Of a DNA stretch of 64,000 nt, positions 8,284-18,446 are shown piece after piece. The stretch covers positions 1-64,000 of the forward strand of contig JAHDGU010000012.1 of NCBI GenBank assembly GCA_020627535.1, written 5' to 3'. A model generated the notes under the pieces. The model was not told where the DNA came from. It made no database searches and worked only from the letters and a program-made list of their open reading frames with translations. The position numbers and the translations under genes were made by a program. The DNA comes from Saprospiraceae bacterium (GTDB lineage Bacteria; Bacteroidota; Bacteroidia; Chitinophagales; Saprospiraceae). Each line of letters opens with the position of its first letter. Position 1 is the first letter of the stretch.

Positions 8284-11200
8284 TTATCTCTTGAGCGTGA
8301 TAAAACCACTGAGCAATGGCGAGCCATCATCCAGATCTAATAAGTAATAATAAGTGCCAGCAGGTAAATCTTCCCCATTTCGCTGACCTTGCCAATCATT
8401 GAGATATGGTGCAGCCTCGAAGACTTGGTCACCATAAATATTGAAAATGCTCACACGATTGGTCGGGAAGAGACCTGATGCCAAGCATCCCACTTCAAAT
8501 ACATCATTCATGCCATCGCCATTGGCGGTGACCAGATTAAAGATTTCGCACTGACCTGAGGACAAAATCGAGATATCTATTTGCGCGGAAGCGCAGAGCT
8601 CAGGACAGTTTACGTAGCATATCTCATAGACAATGAGGTCCTCAGCTCCGCTACTGCTTGCCGTGTATCTGATCACATTGCCTTGGACACTTGCAGTCCC
8701 AGAGGCCGGGCCACTAGTGATGCTTAAGGTGACATCAGCCGCGGTCATATCATTGGCCAAAGGATCTATCATGATCACATCTCCACCGATCAGACTGATC
8801 TCGTCATCGGTAGCCGATGGCTCGGACAAGATCGTGATCTCAATGCTCTCCGAGCTATAATCTTGACACAGATCAGTGCTTAGTGACCAGCTCAGAAGAT
8901 TGGTCCCAAGAGACAATCCGCTCACGGTCGTCATCGGATCTGTAGGATCTGCAAAGACAATGTTGGGATCAGAAGAAGACCAGCGGCCTAGACCTTGCTG
9001 CGCTGGGTCTCCAGCGAGTGAGATATCTCCAAGATCACAGAATATCTCATCAAAACCCGCATCTGCTTCTGCGACAGAGGGTTTGTCTATATCAATGGGT
9101 GCGATCGACTGCTGCCCCTGCTTACAGAGGGTGTCCTCTATCGATATGGCGATCTCATTGATCCCATCAGAGAAGATGTCAAAGTTTGATATGCGTAGGC
9201 AGTTGTCTACAGCATTGGCTGATAGGTCAGTACCTGTCTCAAGATACACCCATTGGAGTACAGCACCTGGTTCCAATGAATCGGGATCGACACAGATCTC
9301 TATGAGACCTATATCATTGACTCCGCAGACAGTTTCAGTGGCACTGATGATGATCGGTGCATCTGCACCCTGATTGACATCAATGGTGACAACATTGGAC
9401 GGATCGGAGCTACAGGACCCTAGAATAATCTGTAAAAAGTATTCACCAGCGGCATTTTCGTCCGCAATGAAGCGAGGATTCTGTTGATCAGAGCTAAATC
9501 CATTGGGCCCAGTCCATAGGTACTCTGCATCTGGAATGAAGTCTGTGATCAGCTCAATCTCTTCACCGATACAGTAGTCTTCAAATAGACTAAAGGCGTT
9601 TGGCGTCGGAGGTTTGTCTCCTAGGTTGAGGCTAAGCTCATTGGATCTCGGAGACTCACAAGGACCGTCAAATATGATGAGTGAGTAGCTACCAGAAGTC
9701 GCGCTGTCGATCACAAGAATATTGCTGTCAATAGTGATATTTCCATTTGGCGTAGACCAGACATATTCGTATCCCTCTATGGCCACAGAGGCACTCAAGA
9801 TGAGCTCGTCTCCTATACACCTGGGATTGGACATCAGATTGATGAATGGCAGAGGTGGTGCTTGACGAATATCGATAAGGGTCGTATCAGGATCCGAACT
9901 GCAAGCTCCAAGGCTTACGACCAAGATATACTCGCCATTGTCCGAGCTATCGGCATCAGTGATGATCGGAGAAGGGTCTGACGAACTATAGCCATCGGGC
10001 CCGGTCCAAGTATAGACATATCCGCCTGTATCAAATGGAAAGACTGTCGGAAAGAGCTGTACGTCTCTGGCACTATCAAGACAGCTCTGTGCATTATTGC
10101 TCAGCGCCGTGATGATCGGTGATCTGCCCAGATCTACAATGGTCGTATCAAGATCTACGCAGCCAGAGCTCAACTCAACACGTACGATATACATACCTGC
10201 AACAGCCTCTAGAGTAGGATTGCGCTCATCGCTGACGAATCCTCCAGGACCTGTCCAAGAATAGCTGGCACCACTCAGACTATCGACATCCAGTTGTATG
10301 AGATCGCCTTCACACCCAGGGCCATCATTGATGGCTGTCACATCAAAATCAGGTTGTATGATCACAGGGAAGGGAATAGCGGAGACCGATATACAGCCAT
10401 TATTGATCGCCACGACAGTCCAGAAGCCTTCCATACTAGCATCGGCCAGTGGGAAGCTCAGCACATTGGTTGATGTATTGATAAAACTGCCGTCAGGAGC
10501 GGTCCAGATGTAGCCATTGGCCTCTATGACCCCTTCTGCTATGAGCTCAAGGGAGCCGCCTTCACAGCTTACATTGGCTCCTGTGATCATGGGCTGCTCT
10601 GGCGCATCTCGTACAGTGATCTCTACTTGTGCGGGCTCAGATTCACAGCCGTCAAGGCGGGTAATGAGTTGATACGTACCACTTGCATCGAGCGACACAC
10701 CCATAATGGGATCTGGATCTTGCATGTCAGACGTGAATCCGTCTGGACCTGTCCAGAGATATTCTAGATCGGTGCTAGTGATCGAAGTGCTCAGGTCGAT
10801 TGTGTCGCCTTCGCAGACATCTGGTGCTATGGCATCGATGCTTGCCGTGGGCAGCTCTCCTACAAAGTTGCTTGCTACTTCGGACGGCATGGAGCTGCAG
10901 TCTGCTGATCGCGCTATGACGTAGTAGTTTCTCATGCCTAGATCAGGAATCAGTTCAAATTCTGGGTCGCCGGTTGTTGCCAGCAGCACGCCATTGGGTG
11001 GTGTTCCTTCGTACCATTCATAGGATATGCTTCCGCTAAATGACTGGGTGCCGAGTATAAGACTCTCTCCGAGGCACAATGAGTCCTCCAAGAAGAGAGC
11101 GGGCCGCTCAAATCGCGCTACTTCTATGTCGACAGAATCTTGAAATACACATCCTGTCGGACCTGTGACAGTCAGAAAATAAGTCCCACTCAGACTATCA

Positions 11201-14200
11201 TCTAGGCCAGTGATGATCGGTGATTCTTGATCACTTTGAAAGTCTGCTGGTCCAGTCCAATCGAAAATCAGTCCACCGCCCGCGACACCACTTGTCAAGA
11301 CGAGTGTATCACCTGCACAGACGTCTAAGTCAAATGAGACGCCAAGATCCATCGGCATGAGATTGACCATGGCTGTACAGCTGTCTCGATTGCCACTGGA
11401 GTCAGTGACATAGAGTAGCATCTCTGCGGATTGGCCAAGGTCATTACAAGAGAAGCTATCTGCGCTAGTGCTCAGGAGTTCAATACCGCAGATATCTGAT
11501 GATCCGCCATCGAGATCAGCGGCATTCGCGATGGTCTGCGCAGAGCCATCAGGACCGATGACCAGCGTCACTTCTCGGCAGGCAGCTATAGGGGCGATGG
11601 TATCCAGCACTTGTATCTCAAAGTCACAGACGCCAGCATTCCCTGCATCGTCAAAGGCTCTATAGCGCATAATGTTGTTACCTACGGCCAGAGTCACAGA
11701 ACTCCCAGAACCTTCTAGGATGAAGGCATCCTGCATCGTGGCACCATCGATTTCATATTCGGCCAAGACATACTCATATGTCAGTGTGGCGCTTAGAGTA
11801 CTTACACCATCTTGATCTCCACTCATCATGACTGTGGATGGGTCACATGGATTGATCCCTGAGAGTGGATCATCCGGTGGCACCATGAAGTCACGATTGG
11901 ATACGGCAGAGAAGTTGACCATACCATCGGCTGCCCAGTCTCTCAAGGAGTCTTGATCGAGGCTGAAGGATACAATCCATACAGAGTCACAAAATATTCC
12001 GTCGGTTTGCGGCAAGCTCACCTCCGATGTGCCAAGCACTCCGCCAGTCTCAGAGAGGATGGTGAAGTACTCACCAAATTCGTCAACATCCGCACTGAGT
12101 CTAAGCTCTAGTTCTCCATCAGTCACGATGGTAGATGGTGTGGCGGCAAAGGATAGCTGCTTGTCATCAGCCACAAACGCATTGATGATCGAATCAGTGA
12201 CGAACTCTAAGAATGGATCATGATTGCTCTCTTCACGATAGAATATCGCAGTGCCACAGCTGTCAATATAGTTGCTGAGCCAGGGTAATTCATAGTCCGC
12301 AGAGCAAGTTTCTGCTGAACTGAATATGGTAAGATCCGGAGGGCAAGAAAACTGTGGCCCCACTCCGCCGACGACATCGATTTCCAAATCACATATGGCT
12401 TGGTTGCCTGCGCAGTCTGCAATGATGAAGCTCAGCACATGACTTCCAGAGACGAGGTCAAGGCTTTGGATGGCCGTGGGATCAGCGATGTCCATCACAG
12501 GTCCACCATCTACGCTGAGCTGCACGGTCATGTCCTGTTGTTCAATGATCTCAAAGCTGATGCTCACTCTAGCACGAGTGCGCGTACATATATCATTGAT
12601 CGACGCACTACCTGGCAAGCCAGATGGTGTATTGACGTCTAGTATGAGTCCGATGCGATTGTTAGTGAGCCACTCCATCAGTTGGGCCTTGGTCACTGAA
12701 ATATCTACGGTGGACTCACTACACTGTGAGGGTCCGAGGTTCGTAATACCGAGTGAATCTCCTGACTCATCCCGTATGATAATGTATTCTTCCGGATCGT
12801 CAATATCCGCATCTGTCAACTGCACTGTGATCGTGATGCTCCCTTCTACGATGCTGTAAGGATTGGCCGGCTGATAGAGGATATTGGTCACACCATCATT
12901 GAGCGGAATCTGGACATTGCCAGGATCATCGGAGCGTAGATTTATGTTCTGATTGAGTGTGACGGGAATGACCTGATTGATGCACAGGTCATTGGCTACC
13001 GGCACTTTAAAGAATACTTCTGCGGAGCAGTCTTCAGAGGCCGGAATCTGAGTCACTATGACACCACACTGCTCTATCACAGGAGGATCAACATCGCTGA
13101 TGCCAAAGACAGCCTCTCGAAAATCATAGTTTCCACAGCTATCCATAAAGACCACATAGGCTTCTACACGAGATACAAAAGAAGAGCCGTCTGTAGGACA
13201 TGATCTTCCTGGAAGAGAATCAGGAAATGATCCAGGAAAGCTTGATGGGTCATTGATATCTATCGTTGATTGCTCGGCAATGAAGCCAAAAGCATTGCTG
13301 CAATCGTCTGTCGCTAGCGCAAATGCGAGATTGTCCCTCCATTCGATGAAGAGTGCATTAACATCACTCGTGATAGCACAGCTGATGCTGATATTTTGTG
13401 GTGAGACATTAATGTCTGGGGCGATACTGTCTGAGACACTGATCATTTGCACGACAGTGCTCGTATTACCACAAACATCAGCGGCTGACCAGATCCTGTG
13501 GATCACTTGGCTACAGCCATCCTCTATGACAGAATCCCTGAAAGCCAGGTTGCCAGCAACACTGCAATTATCTCCAACCAGCTGTGCCACGCCGGTAGAT
13601 GAAGTATCTGTATTGCCGAGACACTGGAAAAATTGATCCTCTGGCGCCAAGATGTCCGGACCGATAAGATCCCTTATAGCTATCAACTGTGTAAGACTAT
13701 CGCTATTGCCACATACATCTGTTGCGATCCAGCGCCTGATCACATCATAGTTATAGTGTTCGCAGGTACTGGGATCAGGATCTTGTGCTGAGCTGAGCTC
13801 GAATATCAGTGTCACTTCTGGGCTACAATTGTCCATAGCTGTCACGCTCGGAGTATCTGCTAGCATGCTATCCGCCTGGTCACAGCCGAGCTCTACAAGA
13901 AGATCAAAGTCCCACGTGAAGCTGGGTGCAATCTCATCTTCCAGAATAAATGATGCCTCAGTGGTCAAGGAATCTGTACAGCTGTCAGCGATGATCCATG
14001 TCACGAAGATCTGCTCATCACATCCATCGCCAGTCAGCATCGGAAAAGCTCCACTATGAACATTGCCAGATCCGCTCTGCCCCATATCATTGGTCCATGT
14101 AAACTGTACACGGCGAGGATCACATAGTCCGGTATACTCTGCGTCTCCAAGCGATCTGATCCATTCCTCGAGCGTGTCTTGGGCGTCCTCTCCACAATCA

Positions 14201-16020
14201 CTGGCAAGATCCTGTGCATCTGTGACCAGACTGACCTCAGAGGTGTCACGCAGCTCAAAGCTGGCGCTGATGGTATCTGCAGACAGATTACCACAAGCAT
14301 CCCTGGCATAAAATCTGGTACTCGTAGACCCAGATGAGCCACAGTCTGACCCTGTGCTTGCAAAGAATCTAGCTAGCACCTCATCCAATGAATCTATAGC
14401 CACGATGCTCACTTCACTACAGTAATCTTCCCAGACTGCACCGCCACCAGCTTGATACCACGCGGTGATCGATGTGGTAAGATCTGCAATGTCATCGCAG
14501 TAGACGATGGTATCACTGGCAGGAGATAACAGCTCTGGGGCTGTTGTGTCCCTCAGGGTGTAGAGGGCCGTATCGCAGACCGCATTTCCACAGCTGTCCT
14601 CTGCACAAAAGACAAAATCTATCATGGCCACCACTTGAAAGCTCGTATCTGTGCCGACGATCACCGTGTCCTGACACGTTAGAGAGAGTCGATCTTGGAG
14701 TAGTGCAAGTGCAGAAGCACTATCTGGAAGGATCTGTCCCCCCGAGATGGTCGTGTAGATCAAGAGATCTGTGCAGACATCTTCTGCCTCTAGGCCACCG
14801 CGATCAGATATCCAGTCCCAATAGCGTACATATAAATCACCATCTCTGCAGTCGTCCTCTAGATCAGTGCTGTTCTGGAGTAGCTTGGGGGCGAACTCAT
14901 CTGTGACTGAAAATGTGGCTGCAGTGCTATCGGCATTGCCGCAGCAATCTTCTACAATAAAGAGCAGCTCTACACTGGAGCCACAACTTGACGGAGGCTG
15001 AGGATCAGCAGGTACAGTACGCCATACGAGCTCACAGCACCCACCGCTCACTTCGCTATATCCATGACCAGAGATCCAAGCACGAAATTCATCTACGTAG
15101 TCCAGTTCGTCACAGCGAAGCACGGTATCCTGTGCTTGCACTGTAATCTGTGGAGTATCGATCTCGAGAACTCGGAAGAAGGCGGTGTCTCGCAATATGG
15201 CTCCACATACCTCTTCTACAGTAAATATGGCGCGAATCTCCCCACAGCCAAGGAGCTCTGTATCCAAGGAATCTGGTGCATCGTCGCTGATCTGACTGAT
15301 GCCACATCCATCGTCGAGAGCCAAAAACTCAGCTCGCTCACGAGCGATCCATGCTGCATACTCTGCTTTGATATCGTTGCACTCAAGGGTGTCATCGATA
15401 AGGGGGCGGACGATGTATGGACCTTCCGTATCAGCTAGGATGATGAAGGTCTGTTCAAATTGGCTCTGATTGCCATTTTGATCTGTCGCAAGCCAACTGC
15501 GTGTGACAGTGTCTCCTTGGCAGACATCCGGTAGTGAAGTTTCGGAGAACTCTAGGAGCAGCTCATCGACCGGAGTACAATTGTCAAGTACTGAACTACT
15601 GTCGATGACTGGCAGGTCTGAGACACAACCCACAGTCAGCATGCTCGGCAGTGAATCCGAGAAGATCCGAGGAGCTGTACTGTCATAAAACATGATGGTG
15701 AATGGGAAGATCTCCGATTCGTCATTGTCATTGAATGCGATGTACTGCACAGTGATCAAGGAGCCCTCAGGGATGCTATCACCGATCTCGTAGTCGTCTG
15801 TGATATTGAGCACCTCAAAAGCAATGATCTCGGCATCTGGATCCGTAGACTCTACGGTAGGATTGTCTGGATGACCCCAGTCCAGTATACCGATGCAATC
15901 ATCATCCATGAATATGGTATCTGGTCCCTCGTAGTTGAAGGAAAACTGCGCGGCTATGTGTGCAGAAGGTATCAGCAGCAATAGCAATAGCGCAAGCCTG
16001 CAGTGCTTGGCGTAAGTCAT
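8284..16020 (-). CDS. giant T9SS type B cargo with HYR-like and Ig-like repeats
   Basis: I start this gene at the ATG 16018-16020, giving 2578 residues beginning MTYAKHCRLALLLLLL and a signal peptide ending HIAAQ; a longer frame opening at 16128 would bury the signal and overlap gltX, and a TATCTTCG box at 16039-16046 fits the shorter form. The N-terminal part has about ten HYR-like units separated by phrases such as DSTAP, DTEGP, DEFAP and DSIAP with conserved cysteines (DxCGN). The C-terminal part has about eight Ig/PKD-like units marked by YxWTGPxGF. The last ~90 residues (from about FNLVTANGDGMNDVF) are the gliding-motility-associated type B sorting domain. It is probably a surface adhesin or filament. 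Export through the T9SS with the adjacent PorP/SprF protein is inferred from order and a 3-base spacing. Confidence 0.9.
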   Translation of the reverse strand: MTYAKHCRLALLLLLLIPSAHIAAQFSFNYEGPDTIFMDDDCIGILDWGHPDNPTVESTDPDAEIIAFEVLNITDDYEIGDSIPEGSLITVQYIAFNDNDESEIFPFTIMFYDSTAPRIFSDSLPSMLTVGCVSDLPVIDSSSVLDNCTPVDELLLEFSETSLPDVCQGDTVTRSWLATDQNGNQSQFEQTFIILADTEGPYIVRPLIDDTLECNDIKAEYAAWIARERAEFLALDDGCGISQISDDAPDSLDTELLGCGEIRAIFTVEEVCGAILRDTAFFRVLEIDTPQITVQAQDTVLRCDELDYVDEFRAWISGHGYSEVSGGCCELVWRTVPADPQPPSSCGSSVELLFIVEDCCGNADSTAATFSVTDEFAPKLLQNSTDLEDDCRDGDLYVRYWDWISDRGGLEAEDVCTDLLIYTTISGGQILPDSASALALLQDRLSLTCQDTVIVGTDTSFQVVAMIDFVFCAEDSCGNAVCDTALYTLRDTTAPELLSPASDTIVYCDDIADLTTSITAWYQAGGGAVWEDYCSEVSIVAIDSLDEVLARFFASTGSDCGSSGSTSTRFYARDACGNLSADTISASFELRDTSEVSLVTDAQDLASDCGEDAQDTLEEWIRSLGDAEYTGLCDPRRVQFTWTNDMGQSGSGNVHSGAFPMLTGDGCDEQIFVTWIIADSCTDSLTTEASFILEDEIAPSFTWDFDLLVELGCDQADSMLADTPSVTAMDNCSPEVTLIFELSSAQDPDPSTCEHYNYDVIRRWIATDVCGNSDSLTQLIAIRDLIGPDILAPEDQFFQCLGNTDTSSTGVAQLVGDNCSVAGNLAFRDSVIEDGCSQVIHRIWSAADVCGNTSTVVQMISVSDSIAPDINVSPQNISISCAITSDVNALFIEWRDNLAFALATDDCSNAFGFIAEQSTIDINDPSSFPGSFPDSLPGRSCPTDGSSFVSRVEAYVVFMDSCGNYDFREAVFGISDVDPPVIEQCGVIVTQIPASEDCSAEVFFKVPVANDLCINQVIPVTLNQNINLRSDDPGNVQIPLNDGVTNILYQPANPYSIVEGSITITVQLTDADIDDPEEYIIIRDESGDSLGITNLGPSQCSESTVDISVTKAQLMEWLTNNRIGLILDVNTPSGLPGSASINDICTRTRARVSISFEIIEQQDMTVQLSVDGGPVMDIADPTAIQSLDLVSGSHVLSFIIADCAGNQAICDLEIDVVGGVGPQFSCPPDLTIFSSAETCSADYELPWLSNYIDSCGTAIFYREESNHDPFLEFVTDSIINAFVADDKQLSFAATPSTIVTDGELELRLSADVDEFGEYFTILSETGGVLGTSEVSLPQTDGIFCDSVWIVSFSLDQDSLRDWAADGMVNFSAVSNRDFMVPPDDPLSGINPCDPSTVMMSGDQDGVSTLSATLTYEYVLAEYEIDGATMQDAFILEGSGSSVTLAVGNNIMRYRAFDDAGNAGVCDFEIQVLDTIAPIAACREVTLVIGPDGSAQTIANAADLDGGSSDICGIELLSTSADSFSCNDLGQSAEMLLYVTDSSGNRDSCTAMVNLMPMDLGVSFDLDVCAGDTLVLTSGVAGGGLIFDWTGPADFQSDQESPIITGLDDSLSGTYFLTVTGPTGCVFQDSVDIEVARFERPALFLEDSLCLGESLILGTQSFSGSISYEWYEGTPPNGVLLATTGDPEFELIPDLGMRNYYVIARSADCSSMPSEVASNFVGELPTASIDAIAPDVCEGDTIDLSTSITSTDLEYLWTGPDGFTSDMQDPDPIMGVSLDASGTYQLITRLDGCESEPAQVEITVRDAPEQPMITGANVSCEGGSLELIAEGVIEANGYIWTAPDGSFINTSTNVLSFPLADASMEGFWTVVAINNGCISVSAIPFPVIIQPDFDVTAINDGPGCEGDLIQLDVDSLSGASYSWTGPGGFVSDERNPTLEAVAGMYIVRVELSSGCVDLDTTIVDLGRSPIITALSNNAQSCLDSARDVQLFPTVFPFDTGGYVYTWTGPDGYSSSDPSPIITDADSSDNGEYILVVSLGACSSDPDTTLIDIRQAPPLPFINLMSNPRCIGDELILSASVAIEGYEYVWSTPNGNITIDSNILVIDSATSGSYSLIIFDGPCESPRSNELSLNLGDKPPTPNAFSLFEDYCIGEEIELITDFIPDAEYLWTGPNGFSSDQQNPRFIADENAAGEYFLQIILGSCSSDPSNVVTIDVNQGADAPIIISATETVCGVNDIGLIEICVDPDSLEPGAVLQWVYLETGTDLSANAVDNCLRISNFDIFSDGINEIAISIEDTLCKQGQQSIAPIDIDKPSVAEADAGFDEIFCDLGDISLAGDPAQQGLGRWSSSDPNIVFADPTDPMTTVSGLSLGTNLLSWSLSTDLCQDYSSESIEITILSEPSATDDEISLIGGDVIMIDPLANDMTAADVTLSITSGPASGTASVQGNVIRYTASSSGAEDLIVYEICYVNCPELCASAQIDISILSSGQCEIFNLVTANGDGMNDVFEVGCLASGLFPTNRVSIFNIYGDQVFEAAPYLNDWQGQRNGEDLPAGTYYYLLDLDDGSPLLSGFITLKR
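9390..11360 (-). repeat. array of about eight Ig/PKD-like units inside the giant cargo gene
   Basis: Along the minus strand the motif [YW]xW(T/S)xPxGxxS recurs near 11255, 10750, 10500, 10255, 10010, 9760 and 9510, with a diverged EWYEG copy near 11010. The spacing of about 245 bases gives units of about 80 residues, each with a VCxGDxxxL-like opening and a closing cysteine pair. The units are diverged in DNA, so the array is old rather than a recent tandem expansion. Confidence 0.7.
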
Positions 16021-16038
16021 AGTGTCAAGTTCCCACAG

Positions 16039-16046
16039 CGAAGATA
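16039..16046 (-). promoter_or_regulatory. putative -7 box (TATCTTCG) of the giant-cargo operon
   Basis: TATCTTCG on the minus strand matches the Bacteroidota -7 form TAnnTTTG with one C. It ends 18 bases before the ATG at 16020 and supports that start. Confidence 0.45.
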
Positions 16047-16111
16047 CGAAAGCCAATAGCTCTCTACTTTCAGCAGCACAGAAATGCAGTCTTTTGTCTG
16101 ATGGTATGCTG

Positions 16112-17623
16112 CTACTGGGCTTGGACAAAAGCTCCTTTGGCCATCTCTAGTCGACCTATGCTCTCATCCCTGCCGATGTGCAGCATGATGTCAAAGACTG
16201 ATGGTCCTGCCATCTTGCCACAGAGAGCTAGTCTCAAGAGAGGAAGTACTTTTCCGAGACCTAGTTCTTTGGATTGGATCCAGGCTTTGGTAGTGTCCTC
16301 TAGCGCTGTATCCCATGGGCTTTCGCCCAAATGCGCTATGAGCTCATCATACCATCCAGAAAACTCAGGCTTCCATTTTTTGCGGCACATTTTCTCGTCG
16401 TACTCGCTAGGGGCTTCGTAAAAAAACTGCACCTGAGAAGGCAAGTCTGTCCATACCTTGAGACGCTCGCGGATGAGAGGTAGTATATCGCCAAGGCTTG
16501 GAGCCTGCTTTGCAGCGAGATCTGGGTACTTGAGACTCATGAGTTGAAGCAATTCAGTATCTGATAGTTGCTTGATATGCTGTTCATTGAACCAGATGGC
16601 TTTGTCAAAGTCAAATCTTGCACCTGACTTGACCACATTGTCCAAGCTAAAGCTTTTCACTAGGTCACTCAGAGAAAATAACTCTTGTTCAGTACCTGGA
16701 TTCCACCCGAGAAATGCGAGAAAGTTGATCGTGCCTTCTGGCAAAAATCCGGCTTCTCTAAATCCTTGATAAACTTCTTCTCCACCAGTCCAGTCAATGG
16801 GAAAGACGGGAATGCCAAACTTAGCGCCGTCTCGTTTGCTGAGTTTTCCTTTGCCAACAGGCTTGAGTATCAAGGGTAGGTGTGCAAATTTGGGCATCTC
16901 TGCTTCCCAGCCAAAGGCTTGATACAAGAGGACATGATGTGCTGTGCTGGAAAGCCACTCTTCTCCTCGGATCACATGACTGATCTCCATGAGATAGTCA
17001 TCGATGACATTTGCCATGTGATAGGTCGGTAGACCATCAGCTTTCATGAGGACCTTGTCATCGAGCTCATTGCTATTGAACTCTACGCGGCCTCTGACAA
17101 TATCATCAAACTTGACAAGCTTTCCTGGCTCGACCTTGAGGCGAATGACACGAGGTATATCTGTGGCAAGTATTGTCGCCAGCTCTGACTCGGACATAGA
17201 GAGGCTATTGTTGAGTTCCGATCTAATCTCTACACTGTACTTGAACCCATGCTTCCCTTCTTGCTCTGCTTTTTGCCGTAAGGCTGCAAGTTCCTCAGCA
17301 GAGTCAAATGCATAGTAGGCGCGACCTGCATCGATGAGCTTTTGGGCGTAAGCCTTATAAATATCCGCACGCTCACTCTGTCGATATGGACCAAAAGGGC
17401 CAGGATTGAGTGGGCCTTCGTCTAACTTGAGGCCGGCCCACTTGAGACACTCCATGATGTAGTCCTCGGCGCCTGGAACATATCGCTTCTGATCGGTGTC
17501 CTCGATACGCAGGATAAAGCTGCCTTGGTGAGCTTTAGCAAAGAGGTAATTGTATAAAGCGGTCCGCAGTCCACCAATATGTAGAGGGCCTGTAGGGCTA
17601 GGTGCAAATCTGACTCTTACCAT
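16112..17623 (-). CDS. gltX: glutamate--tRNA ligase
   Basis: 503 residues. Class I tRNA synthetase that charges tRNA-Glu with glutamate in the cytoplasm. The HIGH-like motif is HIGG at residues 15-18 within APSPTGPLHIGG, and the KMSKS-like loop is GKLSKRDGAKFG near residue 260. Length is normal for bacterial GltX. The sequence RIEDTDQKRYVPGAEDYI follows the first motif as in discriminating bacterial enzymes. It lies upstream of and in the same direction as the giant cargo gene, but the 91-base gap and a -7-like box suggest separate transcription. Confidence 0.97.
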   Translation of the reverse strand: MVRVRFAPSPTGPLHIGGLRTALYNYLFAKAHQGSFILRIEDTDQKRYVPGAEDYIMECLKWAGLKLDEGPLNPGPFGPYRQSERADIYKAYAQKLIDAGRAYYAFDSAEELAALRQKAEQEGKHGFKYSVEIRSELNNSLSMSESELATILATDIPRVIRLKVEPGKLVKFDDIVRGRVEFNSNELDDKVLMKADGLPTYHMANVIDDYLMEISHVIRGEEWLSSTAHHVLLYQAFGWEAEMPKFAHLPLILKPVGKGKLSKRDGAKFGIPVFPIDWTGGEEVYQGFREAGFLPEGTINFLAFLGWNPGTEQELFSLSDLVKSFSLDNVVKSGARFDFDKAIWFNEQHIKQLSDTELLQLMSLKYPDLAAKQAPSLGDILPLIRERLKVWTDLPSQVQFFYEAPSEYDEKMCRKKWKPEFSGWYDELIAHLGESPWDTALEDTTKAWIQSKELGLGKVLPLLRLALCGKMAGPSVFDIMLHIGRDESIGRLEMAKGAFVQAQ

Positions 17624-17785
17624 AGCTGAAAATCAGTATTTTTTATATTATAAATTTCTTTAATTTGATATATATTTGACATATTCTGCTAAGAATCGTT
17701 AATCGATCAACCATTGACGAAAATCCTACGTCTATTAAGTAATGCTTCCCGGCAGATCCATGAACATTTTATATCCTTTATCTCA

Positions 17786-18445
17786 ATGTACCTCTCTAAG
17801 ACACCTCACTTTATACAGAAGCTCTTTCCAAATTTTGTATGGCGTATAGAAGACGCCAAAGGTAAATTATATCTCAGCTTTGATGACGGGCCGATCCCGG
17901 ATGTCACACCTTGGGTCCTTGACACACTTGATCAGGCTCAGGCCAAAGCAAGTTTCTTCTGTGTGGGAGAAAATGTCGAGAAGCACCCGGAGATTTTTGC
18001 TCGAGTATTGGATGAAGGGCATACCATCGGAAGTCATACACACAATCATCTTTCGGGCTGGAAGACAGACAATCTCACCTACTTGCTCAATGCACGTAGG
18101 TGTGCTCAGCAGTTGAACACATCTTTGTTTCGACCGCCTTACGGCAAAATGACGCGCTCTCAAGCCAACTTCCTATCACGCCACTACAAGGTCATCATGT
18201 GGGATGTGCTGTCGGGAGACTTTGATCCAGAGATCAGTGCTGAAAAATGTCTCAAAAATGTGATTCAGTCTGCGAGTGATGGTTCCATCATTGTGCTACA
18301 CGATAGCTTCAAGACATGGGACAAGCTTCAGTATGTCTTGCCGAGAGTACTTGATCATTTTGGTGGGCTTGGTTACAGCTTTGAGAATCTTGCCTCAGCC
18401 CTCTACCCGCAGCATGTAGAGACTCGGACAAGAAGATCGGCTTAG
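17786..18445 (+). CDS. polysaccharide deacetylase (NodB domain) family protein
   Basis: 219 residues from the ATG at 17786 (MYLSKTPHFIQKLFPNFVWR), the N-terminus usual for this family in Bacteroidota; the frame is open to an ATG at 17714, which would add 24 residues. The NodB motifs are present: SFDDGP (motif 1, with the catalytic base and a metal-binding Asp), SHTHNH (motif 2, metal His residues), FRPPYG (motif 3), WDVLSGDFD (motif 4) and IIVLHDS (motif 5). The family removes acetyl groups from N-acetylhexosamine polymers such as peptidoglycan or chitin-like chains. There is no obvious signal peptide, so the location is uncertain. Its stop lies 1 base from the convergent stop of the barrel gene at 18447. 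Confidence 0.88.
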   Translation: MYLSKTPHFIQKLFPNFVWRIEDAKGKLYLSFDDGPIPDVTPWVLDTLDQAQAKASFFCVGENVEKHPEIFARVLDEGHTIGSHTHNHLSGWKTDNLTYLLNARRCAQQLNTSLFRPPYGKMTRSQANFLSRHYKVIMWDVLSGDFDPEISAEKCLKNVIQSASDGSIIVLHDSFKTWDKLQYVLPRVLDHFGGLGYSFENLASALYPQHVETRTRRSA

Positions 18446-18446
18446 G

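Noticed and set aside
16021-16128. 36-residue N-terminal extension of the giant T9SS cargo from the ATG at 16128
   Set aside because: It would push the signal peptide to residue 37, overlap gltX by 17 bases and place the start upstream of the TATCTTCG box at 16039-16046.
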